A DNA stretch of 64,000 nt from Heritagella caecorum (GTDB taxonomy: Bacteria; Bacillota; Clostridia; Oscillospirales; Acutalibacteraceae), in contig CAJFQL010000004.1 of the NCBI GenBank assembly GCA_904419035.1, forward strand, positions 24,338-88,337, given 5' to 3'. This document shows, one piece after another, positions 57,320-64,000 of the stretch. Position 1 is the stretch's first letter, and each line of letters begins with the position of its first letter. The translations under genes were made by a program, and so were the position numbers. The notes below the pieces were generated by a model. It was given only the letters and a program-made list of their open reading frames with translations, was not told where the DNA came from and ran no database searches.

Positions 57320-57987
57320 ACGGTCACCCCCGTCAGGTCAAAAGACGGCAGGTGGCTGTTCCGGCGGAACTCGTCGGGCAAATGGGACGTATCGTTAAAG
57401 CTGAGGAGCGACGGCACCCCGTTTTCGTCGATTTCGATGGTGGTAATCCCCGTGTTATCAGGGAAGTGACACTGGCTGATTTCGGTGACCGGCAGCCCCT
57501 TGGCCCAGCACACCGCATTGCGGATGGCGCAGCCATGGGAAGCCGCCGCCACCAGGGCGCCGGGGTGCTGTTTCGCGATAAATTGCAGCCCCCGCTTCAT
57601 GCGTTCGTACACATGGGCCATGGGTTCGCCGCCGGGCGGGCAGCACGCATAGGGCCGCTCGTTCCAGTCCCGAGCCTGACGAGGCCACAGAGAGGGGATC
57701 TCCGCCCAGGAGCGGCCCTCCCAGTCCCCGGCGTTAATTTCAATTAAATCCGGCAGCACCGTCACCGGCTGGGGGTGGAAGCGCACCATCGCCTGTGCCG
57801 TTAAGTACGCCCGCTTTAAGGGGCTGCTATACACGGCGTCAAACACCGTATTGCGCAGGCGCACGCTCAATAAGTCCAGCTGTTTTTGCCCTTCTTCGCT
57901 AATGTCGGTATCGGTCAGGCCCTGGAAACACTTGTTGCGGTTCCCCATGGCCTGGCAGTGGCGCACCAGAAGAATTTTTGTTTTCAT
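57316..57987 (-). CDS. Histidine phosphatase (phosphoglycerate mutase-like)
   Basis: 223 residues. LLVRHCQAMGN holds the phospho-accepting His (RHC instead of RHG, as in many clostridial members), FQGLTDTDISEEG, YSSPLKRAYLTAQ and a second His in S-H-G-C (AASHGCAIRNAV). Dephosphorylates small molecules or acts as a mutase; substrate unknown. Between pyrD and ruvX, coupled to the latter. Confidence 0.9.
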   Translation of the reverse strand: MKTKILLVRHCQAMGNRNKCFQGLTDTDISEEGQKQLDLLSVRLRNTVFDAVYSSPLKRAYLTAQAMVRFHPQPVTVLPDLIEINAGDWEGRSWAEIPSLWPRQARDWNERPYACCPPGGEPMAHVYERMKRGLQFIAKQHPGALVAAASHGCAIRNAVCWAKGLPVTEISQCHFPDNTGITTIEIDENGVPSLLSFNDTSHLPDEFRRNSHLPSFDLTGVTV

Positions 57988-58020
57988 ACTTTCTATACCC
58001 TTCTTTTTACGAATGAAACC

Positions 58021-58932
58021 TTACCAGGGGCGCACCGTGCCCGTGAGTTCCGACACGTGTTCGATGCCCTGTTCCTGTAGAAAGTTTTCCAGGCCCTTTA
58101 AGATTTTCACCGGGGCCATGGGGTCCGTAAACAGCACGGTACCAATTTGCAGGGCGGTGGCCCCGGCCATGAGCATTTCCACGGCGTCCTGCCACGTGGC
58201 AATGCCGCCAAGCCCCACCACCGGGATCTTCACTTTGGAAGCGGCCTGCCACACCATGCGCACGGCCACCGGGAACACCGCCGGGCCGGACAGGCCGCCG
58301 GTGTTGTTGCGGATAATGGGCCGGCGGGTGCGGATGTCGATGCGCATACCCGTCAGGGTGTTGATCAGGGAGATGGCGTCGGCACCGGCTGCTTCCGCCG
58401 CCAGGGCCATTTCGCCAATATCGCTCACATTGGGGGACAGTTTCACCATCAAAGGCTTTTTGCACACCCGGCGCACGGCCCCGGTGATGCCGGAGACCCC
58501 TTCGGTGGTGGTGCCGAACTGCACGCCGCCCTGTTTCACATTGGGGCAGGAGATGTTCAGTTCGATCATGTCCACATCGGTGTCATTGAGTTTTTCCGCC
58601 ATGGCGCAGTAATCTTCCGGCGTGTTGCCGGCGATATTCGCAATGATGCGGGTGCCCTGTTCCCGCAGCCAGGGCAGGTCTTCCCGGATGAAATGATCGA
58701 CCCCGGGGTTTTGCAGCCCTACGGCGTTGAGCATGCCGGAAGGCGTTTCGGCAATACGGGGCGGCGGGTTCCCCGGGCGCTCCTGTAAGGTAATGCCTTT
58801 GCAGGAAATGCCCCCCAGGGTGGACAGGGGGTAAAATTCCGCATATTCCCGGCCAAAGCCAAAGGTGCCCGATGCGGCGATCAGCGGGTTATGAAACGCA
58901 ACGCCCGCTACGTTGACAGACAGATCGGTCAT
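58021..58932 (-). CDS. pyrD: Dihydroorotate dehydrogenase, NAD-dependent catalytic subunit
   Basis: 303 residues, PyrDB type. ASGTFGFG start, SCKGITLQERPGNP, LNISCPNVKQGG with the catalytic Cys, and C-terminal GLGGI-type FMN phosphate site. With PyrK it oxidises dihydroorotate to orotate with NAD+. Last pyr gene of the run. Neighbour pyrK immediately upstream confirms the B class. Confidence 0.96.
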   Translation of the reverse strand: MTDLSVNVAGVAFHNPLIAASGTFGFGREYAEFYPLSTLGGISCKGITLQERPGNPPPRIAETPSGMLNAVGLQNPGVDHFIREDLPWLREQGTRIIANIAGNTPEDYCAMAEKLNDTDVDMIELNISCPNVKQGGVQFGTTTEGVSGITGAVRRVCKKPLMVKLSPNVSDIGEMALAAEAAGADAISLINTLTGMRIDIRTRRPIIRNNTGGLSGPAVFPVAVRMVWQAASKVKIPVVGLGGIATWQDAVEMLMAGATALQIGTVLFTDPMAPVKILKGLENFLQEQGIEHVSELTGTVRPW

Positions 58933-58950
58933 ACCGTTTGATTCCTCCCT

Positions 58951-59712
58951 TTATAAGTCCACGCTGCCGGCTTCGAACACCGGGCCGTCTTTGCACACAT
59001 GGCCAAAATATTTCGTGCCGTCTTCCCGGATGAGAGGCGTCGCGCACCCCAAGCAGGCCCCTACGCCGCACGCCATGCGCTCTTCCAGCGACAAATAGCA
59101 GGGCACGCCCTTTTCTTTGGCCAGATCCCGCACCGCCCGCAGCATGGGGGTGGGGCCGCAGGCATACGCCACGTCAAAGGAAAGGTCTTTGGCACAGTCG
59201 GCGGCAAACCCGTGATGCCCCAGGGACCCGTCGTCGGTCGCCAGGTACACCGTGGCGCCGTTTTGTTCAAAATCCTGCTGCAAAATCACAGCCGACGCCG
59301 TGCGGAACCCTAAGCACACGAGGGCGTTTTCCCCGGCCGCTTTGCTGGCCTGCAACAGCGGCGGCACGCCGATGCCCCCGCCGACATACAGCGCTTTTTG
59401 CCCTTCTTTGGGCGCGGGGAACCCGTGGCCCAGGGGCCCTAATAGGTCAAGGGTCGCGCCTTCCTGCAAAGTGGCCAGAATGGCGGTGCCTTCCCCGCGC
59501 ACCTGGAACACCAGGCGCAGGGTGCCTTCTTCGGCGTTAAAGCCGCACAGGGAAATGGGCCGGCGCAGGGTTTTGCCCGGTACGGCCACATGGACAAACT
59601 GCCCGGGCTGCGCTTTTTTCGCAATGCCCGGCGCTTTGATGACAAAATCATAGACATCCCCGGTGAGCGCGGCGGCGTGCAGCAGCACACCGTTTTCCAC
59701 CTGATATTTCAT
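58951..59712 (-). CDS. pyrK: Dihydroorotate dehydrogenase electron-transfer subunit
   Basis: 253 residues: FAD domain (RRPISLCGF near 51-59), NAD domain (ALYVGGGIGVPPLLQ near 107-121) and a [2Fe-2S] site with CGVGACLGCATP ... HVC near 212-236. Passes electrons from PyrD FMN to NAD+. Confidence 0.97.
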   Translation of the reverse strand: MKYQVENGVLLHAAALTGDVYDFVIKAPGIAKKAQPGQFVHVAVPGKTLRRPISLCGFNAEEGTLRLVFQVRGEGTAILATLQEGATLDLLGPLGHGFPAPKEGQKALYVGGGIGVPPLLQASKAAGENALVCLGFRTASAVILQQDFEQNGATVYLATDDGSLGHHGFAADCAKDLSFDVAYACGPTPMLRAVRDLAKEKGVPCYLSLEERMACGVGACLGCATPLIREDGTKYFGHVCKDGPVFEAGSVDL

Positions 59713-59730
59713 AGCCCGACTCCTTCCTTA

Positions 59731-60663
59731 TTACAGCGTGATCGGCCCAATGCGGGACACGATGGCGTCGCGCATGCGCAAAGCTTCTTCCCGCGCGGCC
59801 TGTCCAAAATCTTTTTCGTCAAAGCCATGCTTCTGCCAGGCGCACATAATGCCGCGGCTGGCATTGACAATAGCCCCCAGGCCCTTTTGATCGAACGCCG
59901 GGGCTACGTCGTCGGCGGCACCGCCCTGGGCGCCGTAACCGGGCACCAGGAAGAACGTGTGGGGCGCCGCTTTGCGCATTTCACCCAATTGGGCCGGATA
60001 CGTGGCCCCTACCACGGCGCCGACGCCGGTATAGCCGTACCGGCCGGGCAGTTCTTTGCCCCATTCTTCGCACATGTTCCCCATGGTGGCGTAAATGCTG
60101 CTGCCGTCCTGCAAAATGCGGTCCTGCAGTTCCCCGGACGAGGGGTTGGACGTTTTGACCAGCACAAAAATACCGGCATCTTTTTCCTTACACACCGAGA
60201 GCAACGGGCGGATCCCGTCGGACCCCAGGTACCCGTTGACAGTCAAAGCATCGCTGCCAAAGGCCGTGGCCGTTACGCCTTCCACATCGGTGTCACCCAA
60301 ATGGGCCGCCGCATAGGCCGTCATGGTGGCGCCAATATCGTTGCGCTTGCCGTCGGTGATGACGAACATGCCTTTGTCGTGGGCATAGGCGATGGTGTCG
60401 TGCAGCGCTTTCACCCCGGCCCAGCCGTACATTTCATAGTACGCGCACTGGGGTTTCACAGCGGGCACAATATCGCACAGCGCGTCGATCAGCCCGCAGT
60501 TAAAGAGCAAGAGTGCCTGGGCGGCCCCTTGCAAATTTTTGCCGTATTCTTCAAAGCAGCGCTCTTTGATAAACGCGGGGATATAGTCGAGCTTCGGGTC
60601 AAGCCCGGCTACGGTGGGGTTCTGTTTTTGGGCGATTGCTTCGATCATTCTGTCCAGTGCCAT
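59731..60663 (-). CDS. pyrF: Orotidine 5'-phosphate decarboxylase (long type)
   Basis: 310 residues, the long PyrF subfamily. NPTVAGLDPKLDYIP start and the catalytic DGKRNDIGATM (Asp-x-Lys-x-x-Asp). Makes UMP. Between pyrC and pyrK. Confidence 0.96.
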   Translation of the reverse strand: MALDRMIEAIAQKQNPTVAGLDPKLDYIPAFIKERCFEEYGKNLQGAAQALLLFNCGLIDALCDIVPAVKPQCAYYEMYGWAGVKALHDTIAYAHDKGMFVITDGKRNDIGATMTAYAAAHLGDTDVEGVTATAFGSDALTVNGYLGSDGIRPLLSVCKEKDAGIFVLVKTSNPSSGELQDRILQDGSSIYATMGNMCEEWGKELPGRYGYTGVGAVVGATYPAQLGEMRKAAPHTFFLVPGYGAQGGAADDVAPAFDQKGLGAIVNASRGIMCAWQKHGFDEKDFGQAAREEALRMRDAIVSRIGPITL

Positions 60664-60713
60664 GTTTTTCTATCTCCTCATGATGAATTTTGATTTTCCT
60701 TAAAAGGGGGATG

Positions 60714-61997
60714 TTACGCCTGCCGGGAATCATAGACGATCTTCCCGCCGCAGACGGTCATTTTCACCCGGCCAGTTAGGCGCATGCCCGCAAAGGGCGT
60801 GTTGCGGCTTTTGCCGTGCAGGTGATCGGGGTCGACCACCCATTCTTCGTTTTCGTCCAACAGTACAATGTCGGCCGGGCCGCCGGGCGACAGGTACCCG
60901 GCATCGATGTGCAAAAGGTGGGCCGGGTTCACGCTCATTTTTTCGATGAGCGACGAAAGCGACAGCGCCCCGGTTTTCACAAGGGCCGTGTAGCTGGCGG
61001 CAAACGACGTTTCCATGCCGATAGAGCCGTTGGGCGCTTTTTCAAAGACCGCCTTTTCCTCCGGCGCATGGGGCGCATGGTCGGTGGAAATCGCGCTCAG
61101 GGTGCCGTCCTGCAGGGCCTTAATCATAGCGAGGCGGTCTTTTTCCGTGCGCAGGGGCGGGTTCATGCGGAAATTCGCGTCCCGGCTGCGCAGGGCCTCT
61201 TCCGTTAACAGCAGGTAATGGGGGCAGGTTTCCCCGGTAACGGCCACGCCGTCCCTCTGGGCCGCGCGGATCATGGCGGCGCTAACGGCGGTGCTCACGT
61301 GGCAGATGTGCACCGGCACATGAAGGGACGCGGCCAGGGCGATTTCCCGGGCGGTGCCCACATCTTCGGCGGCCGCCGGGTCGCCGGGCACGCCCAGTTC
61401 CCGGGATACCACCCCGTCGTTCATAATCCCGCCCGCCGCTAACGGCAGGTCTTCACAGTGGGCAGTGACCGTCAGGTGCAGCCGCTTTGCTTCCTGCATG
61501 GCTTTGGCCATCATGGCGGCCGATTTGACGGGCCGCCCGTCATCCGACAGGGCGATGACCCCGGCCTGCTTCAGGGCGGCAATGTCGGTGGCCTCGTCCC
61601 CTTTCAGCCCCCGGGAAATGGCCCCGCACACATACACATGGGCGTCGGCCCCGGCGCTTTTTTCTTTTACATATTGCACCGTTTCGGGCGTATCGATGGC
61701 CGGGGTGGTATTGGGCATACATAGTAGACTGGTGACCCCGCCCGCTGCCGCCGCGCGGCAGCCGGTGAAAATATCTTCCTTGTGGGTTTGGCCCGGGTCA
61801 CGCAGATGCACATGCATGTCCACAAAGCCCGGCGCAGCCACCCACCCATGGGCGTCTATCACCTGGGCCCCGGGCGGCGGCTGGATGGACGGTTCCATAC
61901 GGGCGATGGCATCGTCGTTTACCAGTACATCCATCACCGCGTCCGTATGGGAAGCCGGGTCCACAACCCGGGCTCCGGTAATCAGCATACTGGGCAT
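60714..61997 (-). CDS. pyrC: Dihydroorotase
   Basis: 427 residues, class I. Metal site DMHVHLRDPG (HxH), HCED near 179, HICHVSTA near 231, and DHAPH near 305 (third metal ligand and catalytic Asp). Forms dihydroorotate from carbamoyl-aspartate. First pyr gene; GGGGGAAC site about 6-7 nt before ATG 61997. pyrB, pyrE and carbamoyl-phosphate synthase are not in the window. Confidence 0.97.
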   Translation of the reverse strand: MPSMLITGARVVDPASHTDAVMDVLVNDDAIARMEPSIQPPPGAQVIDAHGWVAAPGFVDMHVHLRDPGQTHKEDIFTGCRAAAAGGVTSLLCMPNTTPAIDTPETVQYVKEKSAGADAHVYVCGAISRGLKGDEATDIAALKQAGVIALSDDGRPVKSAAMMAKAMQEAKRLHLTVTAHCEDLPLAAGGIMNDGVVSRELGVPGDPAAAEDVGTAREIALAASLHVPVHICHVSTAVSAAMIRAAQRDGVAVTGETCPHYLLLTEEALRSRDANFRMNPPLRTEKDRLAMIKALQDGTLSAISTDHAPHAPEEKAVFEKAPNGSIGMETSFAASYTALVKTGALSLSSLIEKMSVNPAHLLHIDAGYLSPGGPADIVLLDENEEWVVDPDHLHGKSRNTPFAGMRLTGRVKMTVCGGKIVYDSRQA

Positions 61998-62049
61998 AGT
62001 TTGTTCCCCCTTTTCGCCGCCCGCTTACCCGGCGGCTTTGTCGTTTCTT

Positions 62050-62078
62050 ATTATACACATTCTGCCCGCCGGGTTCAA
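62050..62078 (-). promoter_or_regulatory. Promoter of the pyrC-pyrF-pyrK-pyrD run, with leader hairpin
   Basis: TTGAAC (62073-62078), 17-bp spacer, perfect TATAAT (62050-62055); the -35 box overlaps the end of the DUF218 gene. The leader contains a GCCGCC...GGGCGGC hairpin directly before the Shine-Dalgarno site; no PyrR-type anti-terminator sequence and no T-run are seen. Confidence 0.7.
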
Positions 62079-62878
62079 CCAGTGAAGTGCCCAAAGGACA
62101 GCCAATAAAGGGTCAGCGCCATGACTTCCCGCCCATAATTTGTTGGGAACATGGCTGGGCGGCTTTGGCAGGCGATGGGGTACGGGATAAGCCCCTCGCT
62201 GCGGGCCAGCCGGGCGGCGCGGTACTGGTGGAAATCTTCGGTGACCATCACAATTTGATTTGACAGCCCCTTTTCTTCCAACAGCGCGGCGCTAAACGCC
62301 ATGTTTTCCTCTGTGGTGGTGGACGCCGGTTCCGTAAAAATGCGGTCTTCTTCCACCCCGCGCTCGATCAGTTCCCGTTTGATGACATCGCTTTCCGCTT
62401 CGGGTTCATTTTCCCCCTGCCCGCCGGACGCCACACATAAAGCGTCGGGATGCTGTAAGAGGTACCCCGCCGCCGCGTCAATACGCCGGGCGAGGGAAAC
62501 GCTGGGGCTGCCGTCCCGATTTACCTTACACCCCAGCACCAGCACCACCGCGTCTTCCGGCGGGGAGGAAACCGCAGGGGTTAGGATCATGACGGTACAC
62601 GCCCCCATCCACAAAAGGCCCAATAGCTCCAAAACCGACAGGGCGATGGCCGTTTTCTTGCCCCGCCCGCTGCGGATCATGCCGGGGAACAGCAGCACCC
62701 CTATAAACACGCACAGGCACACGCCCCAGCCGAACAGCATGCCGACCCCCAAAAAGCCCATGGTAAAAAACGGCACGGAAAACCACACGGCACCGCCTAT
62801 GGGCAGAACGGCCAGCAGAAGCTGCCACCACCGGGGGCACAGGGCCTGTATACCCCCACCCCGGTTCTGCATTTTCAT
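62075..62878 (-). CDS. DUF218 (YdcF/SanA-like) membrane protein
   Basis: 267 residues: four hydrophobic helices in the first 105 residues, then the DUF218 domain with VVLVLGCKVNRDGSPSVSLARRI, SGGQGENEPEAESDV and the Ser/Thr-rich TEPASTTTEENM. Family roles centre on envelope integrity; YdcF binds SAM in vitro. AAGGAGG 7 nt before ATG 62878. Confidence 0.9.
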   Translation of the reverse strand: MKMQNRGGGIQALCPRWWQLLLAVLPIGGAVWFSVPFFTMGFLGVGMLFGWGVCLCVFIGVLLFPGMIRSGRGKKTAIALSVLELLGLLWMGACTVMILTPAVSSPPEDAVVLVLGCKVNRDGSPSVSLARRIDAAAGYLLQHPDALCVASGGQGENEPEAESDVIKRELIERGVEEDRIFTEPASTTTEENMAFSAALLEEKGLSNQIVMVTEDFHQYRAARLARSEGLIPYPIACQSRPAMFPTNYGREVMALTLYWLSFGHFTG

Positions 62879-62913
62879 AAAAAATCCTCCTTTTTCGCTT
62901 AGTCCGATGTGAT

Positions 62914-62919
62914 ATTATA
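62914..62919 (-). promoter_or_regulatory. Extended -10 promoter of the DUF218 gene
   Basis: TGG-TATAAT; the inverted repeat TTCCG-TG-CGGAA lies just upstream in place of a good -35 box and may be an operator. Confidence 0.5.
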
Positions 62920-62988
62920 CCATCTTTCCGCACGGAACGCTAATTTTTTTGCCGGAAAGTCGAATTTCTTCCAGTCCGTGTTTTTTCA

Positions 62989-63018
62989 TTGACACCGCTT
63001 TCCCTTTGCCGCTATACT
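62989..63018 (+). promoter_or_regulatory. Promoter of the HAD phosphatase gene
   Basis: Perfect -35 TTGACA (62989-62994), 18-bp spacer, TATACT (63013-63018). Confidence 0.8.
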
Positions 63019-63045
63019 TTTCTTTGTAAAAGGAGGGAAGCTGCT

Positions 63046-63864
63046 ATGCTCAAACTGATTGCCAGTGATATGGATGGCACGCTGCTCAACGACCAAAAAG
63101 AGATCTTCCCCTATATGGCCGCTGTGGTACAGGCGCTTAACGAAAAAGGGATCCGGTTCGTGGTGGCCAGCGGCCGCCAGCTGGAAAGCCTTACCTGTTA
63201 TTTTGATTCCGTTTCGGTCCCCATGACCTATATCGCCGAAAACGGCGGGCTGGCCTACGAAGACAAAACCTGTGTGTACGCCCGGTCGCTCATGCCGCGG
63301 GACGTAAAACTGATTACCCACCTGACGCGTTCCTTGCCCGGCGCGTATGTGATTTACGGCACCGCCGGCGGTTCCTTCGTGGAAGGGGCGCATACCCAGG
63401 AGGACTGGGACTACTTATCCCGGTTTTACGCGAAACTTTCCCCGGTGGACGATATTTTGTCGCTGCTCTCGAAAAAAGAGATCTGCAAAGTCACAGTGTG
63501 CGACCGCCGGGGCGCCGAAAAACGGGCCTGGCCCCTGTTGGAAGAAAAACTGGCGCTGCGCCTGAAAGTGACACTGTCGGGGCAGGACTGGGTGGATGTA
63601 TCGGGCCAAAACGTGAATAAAGGCGAAGCGCTGCGCTTTTTGCAAAAGCGCTACGGCGTAAAACCCGAGGAATGTGCCGCCATCGGCGATTATTTAAATG
63701 ATGTGGAACTTTTGCAGAGCTGCGGGCAGAGCTACGCCATGAAAAACGCCCATCCCCAGCTGTTTTCGTCCGCCACGCAAATCACCAAAGAAGACAATAA
63801 CCACTTTGGTGCTTGCCGCACCATTTGCCAATTAGCGGGCATTCCCCTGCCGGGCAAACGGTAA
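63046..63864 (+). CDS. Cof-type HAD-IIB phosphatase
   Basis: 272 residues. Motif I DMDGTLL (catalytic Asp pair), motif II VVASGRQ, Lys motif NKGEAL and motif IV GDYLNDVELL. The C2B cap is inserted mid-protein. Typical substrates are sugar phosphates or flavin-related metabolites. Start ATG 63046 with AGGAGGGAAG upstream; the frame is open further but covers the promoter. Confidence 0.94.
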   Translation: MLKLIASDMDGTLLNDQKEIFPYMAAVVQALNEKGIRFVVASGRQLESLTCYFDSVSVPMTYIAENGGLAYEDKTCVYARSLMPRDVKLITHLTRSLPGAYVIYGTAGGSFVEGAHTQEDWDYLSRFYAKLSPVDDILSLLSKKEICKVTVCDRRGAEKRAWPLLEEKLALRLKVTLSGQDWVDVSGQNVNKGEALRFLQKRYGVKPEECAAIGDYLNDVELLQSCGQSYAMKNAHPQLFSSATQITKEDNNHFGACRTICQLAGIPLPGKR

Positions 63865-63940
63865 CGCACCCTTACGAAATAGAAAGAGCCGCCCGGAGGG
63901 GAAATGGACCGAACCAGTAAAAACGGACAATAGACAAAAC

Positions 63941-63976
63941 GCCCCCTGTGTAGGAAAATAAACCTATACAGGGGGT
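63941..63976 (+). promoter_or_regulatory. Hairpin covering the ribosome binding site of the last gene
   Basis: GCCCCCTGTGTAGG (63941-63954) pairs with CCTATACAGGGGGT (63963-63976), 14 pairs with two wobbles. The 3' arm includes the GGGGG that would act as Shine-Dalgarno for ATG 63983. Confidence 0.6.
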
Positions 63977-63982
63977 GTTCGT

Positions 63983-64000
63983 ATGTCACGAAGAAAATAC
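63983..64000 (+). CDS. Start of a gene cut by the window edge (MSRRKY...)
   Basis: ATG 63983 lies 7 nt after GGGGG and opens MSRRKY, then the window ends. Too little remains to assign a family. Confidence 0.5.

Noticed and set aside
59590..60693. 367-codon plus-strand frame opposite pyrF
   Set aside because: Shadow of pyrF/pyrK codon structure; no binding site and no family features.
63732..63989. 85-codon minus-strand ORF at the right edge
   Set aside because: Overlaps the end of the HAD gene antisense and the hairpin; no binding site or family.

Overview
The window reads as a GC-rich chromosome segment of a spore-forming, low-GC-lineage (Firmicutes) bacterium of class Clostridia. Evidence: the sporulation genes yqfC/yqfD and a YlbJ-type membrane protein, an HPr with both His15 and Ser46, Firmicute gene orders (ylxM-ffh-rpsP-khpA-rimM-trmD; yqfC-yqfD-phoH-ybeY-dgkA-era-yqzL-recO), a CIRCE element, and consensus sigma-A promoters with 16-18 bp spacers. 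GC content, repeated GH3/GH42 glycosidases and a xylose cluster suggest a gut plant-polysaccharide user, perhaps Oscillospirales; that placement is inference. Nearly all genes are intact and most lie on the minus strand.

Layout. 1-3730: two divergent GH3 glycosidases sharing a promoter region. 3785-7713: a thiamine-precursor uptake operon (YkoE, a THI5-like protein, a fused double ATPase YkoD, and YkoC) behind a TPP riboswitch with its terminator. 7725-12857: a 2-hydroxyacid dehydrogenase, a GH42 beta-galactosidase and an ABC exporter. 12913-14904: htpG under CIRCE control. 15022-26765: a trimmed division/cell-wall cluster in transcription order mraZ-rsmH-ftsL-(47-codon ORF)-spoVD-like PBP-mraY-ftsW-murG-murA-ftsQ-ftsZ, without murC/D/E/F or ftsA. 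26893-30865: coaD/rsmD, uvrC and ptsH. 31058-34821: the SRP/ribosome-maturation operon. 34871-43434: mutS2/recO and the era/phoH/sporulation run. 43546-45366: a short plus-strand operon (YlbJ-like, Cys-rich small protein, PAP2 phosphatase). 45490-48368: three stand-alone genes of unknown function (zinc ribbon, membrane protein, YcxB-like). 48466-52959: xylan side-chain use (GH3 beta-xylosidase, xylulokinase, DUF4867-like protein).

53250-55160 is the odd region. It is AT-rich, has no conventional gene, and is bounded on the minus strand by a perfect-consensus promoter and a strong intrinsic terminator, giving a transcript of about 1.87 kb. Inside are repeated Shine-Dalgarno-like cassettes with a conserved spacer (GGAGGATAGTCC-N-ATG), several followed at once by a stop (Met-Tyr-stop, Met-Ile-stop, Met-Tyr-Asn-stop), a second recurring motif (AAAGGGTGAGTCC), and a chain of very short, mostly basic ORFs joined by ATGA overlaps. 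I could not match it to a known RNA family from memory and consider it the best candidate for an undescribed system here.

55242-64000: DUF1292 protein with a structured leader, a probable 6S RNA, DegV, ruvX plus a histidine phosphatase, the pyrimidine genes pyrC-pyrF-pyrK-pyrD, a DUF218 protein, a HAD phosphatase and the first six codons of a gene whose ribosome binding site lies in a hairpin. No tRNA, rRNA, CRISPR array, insertion sequence or phage gene was recognised.
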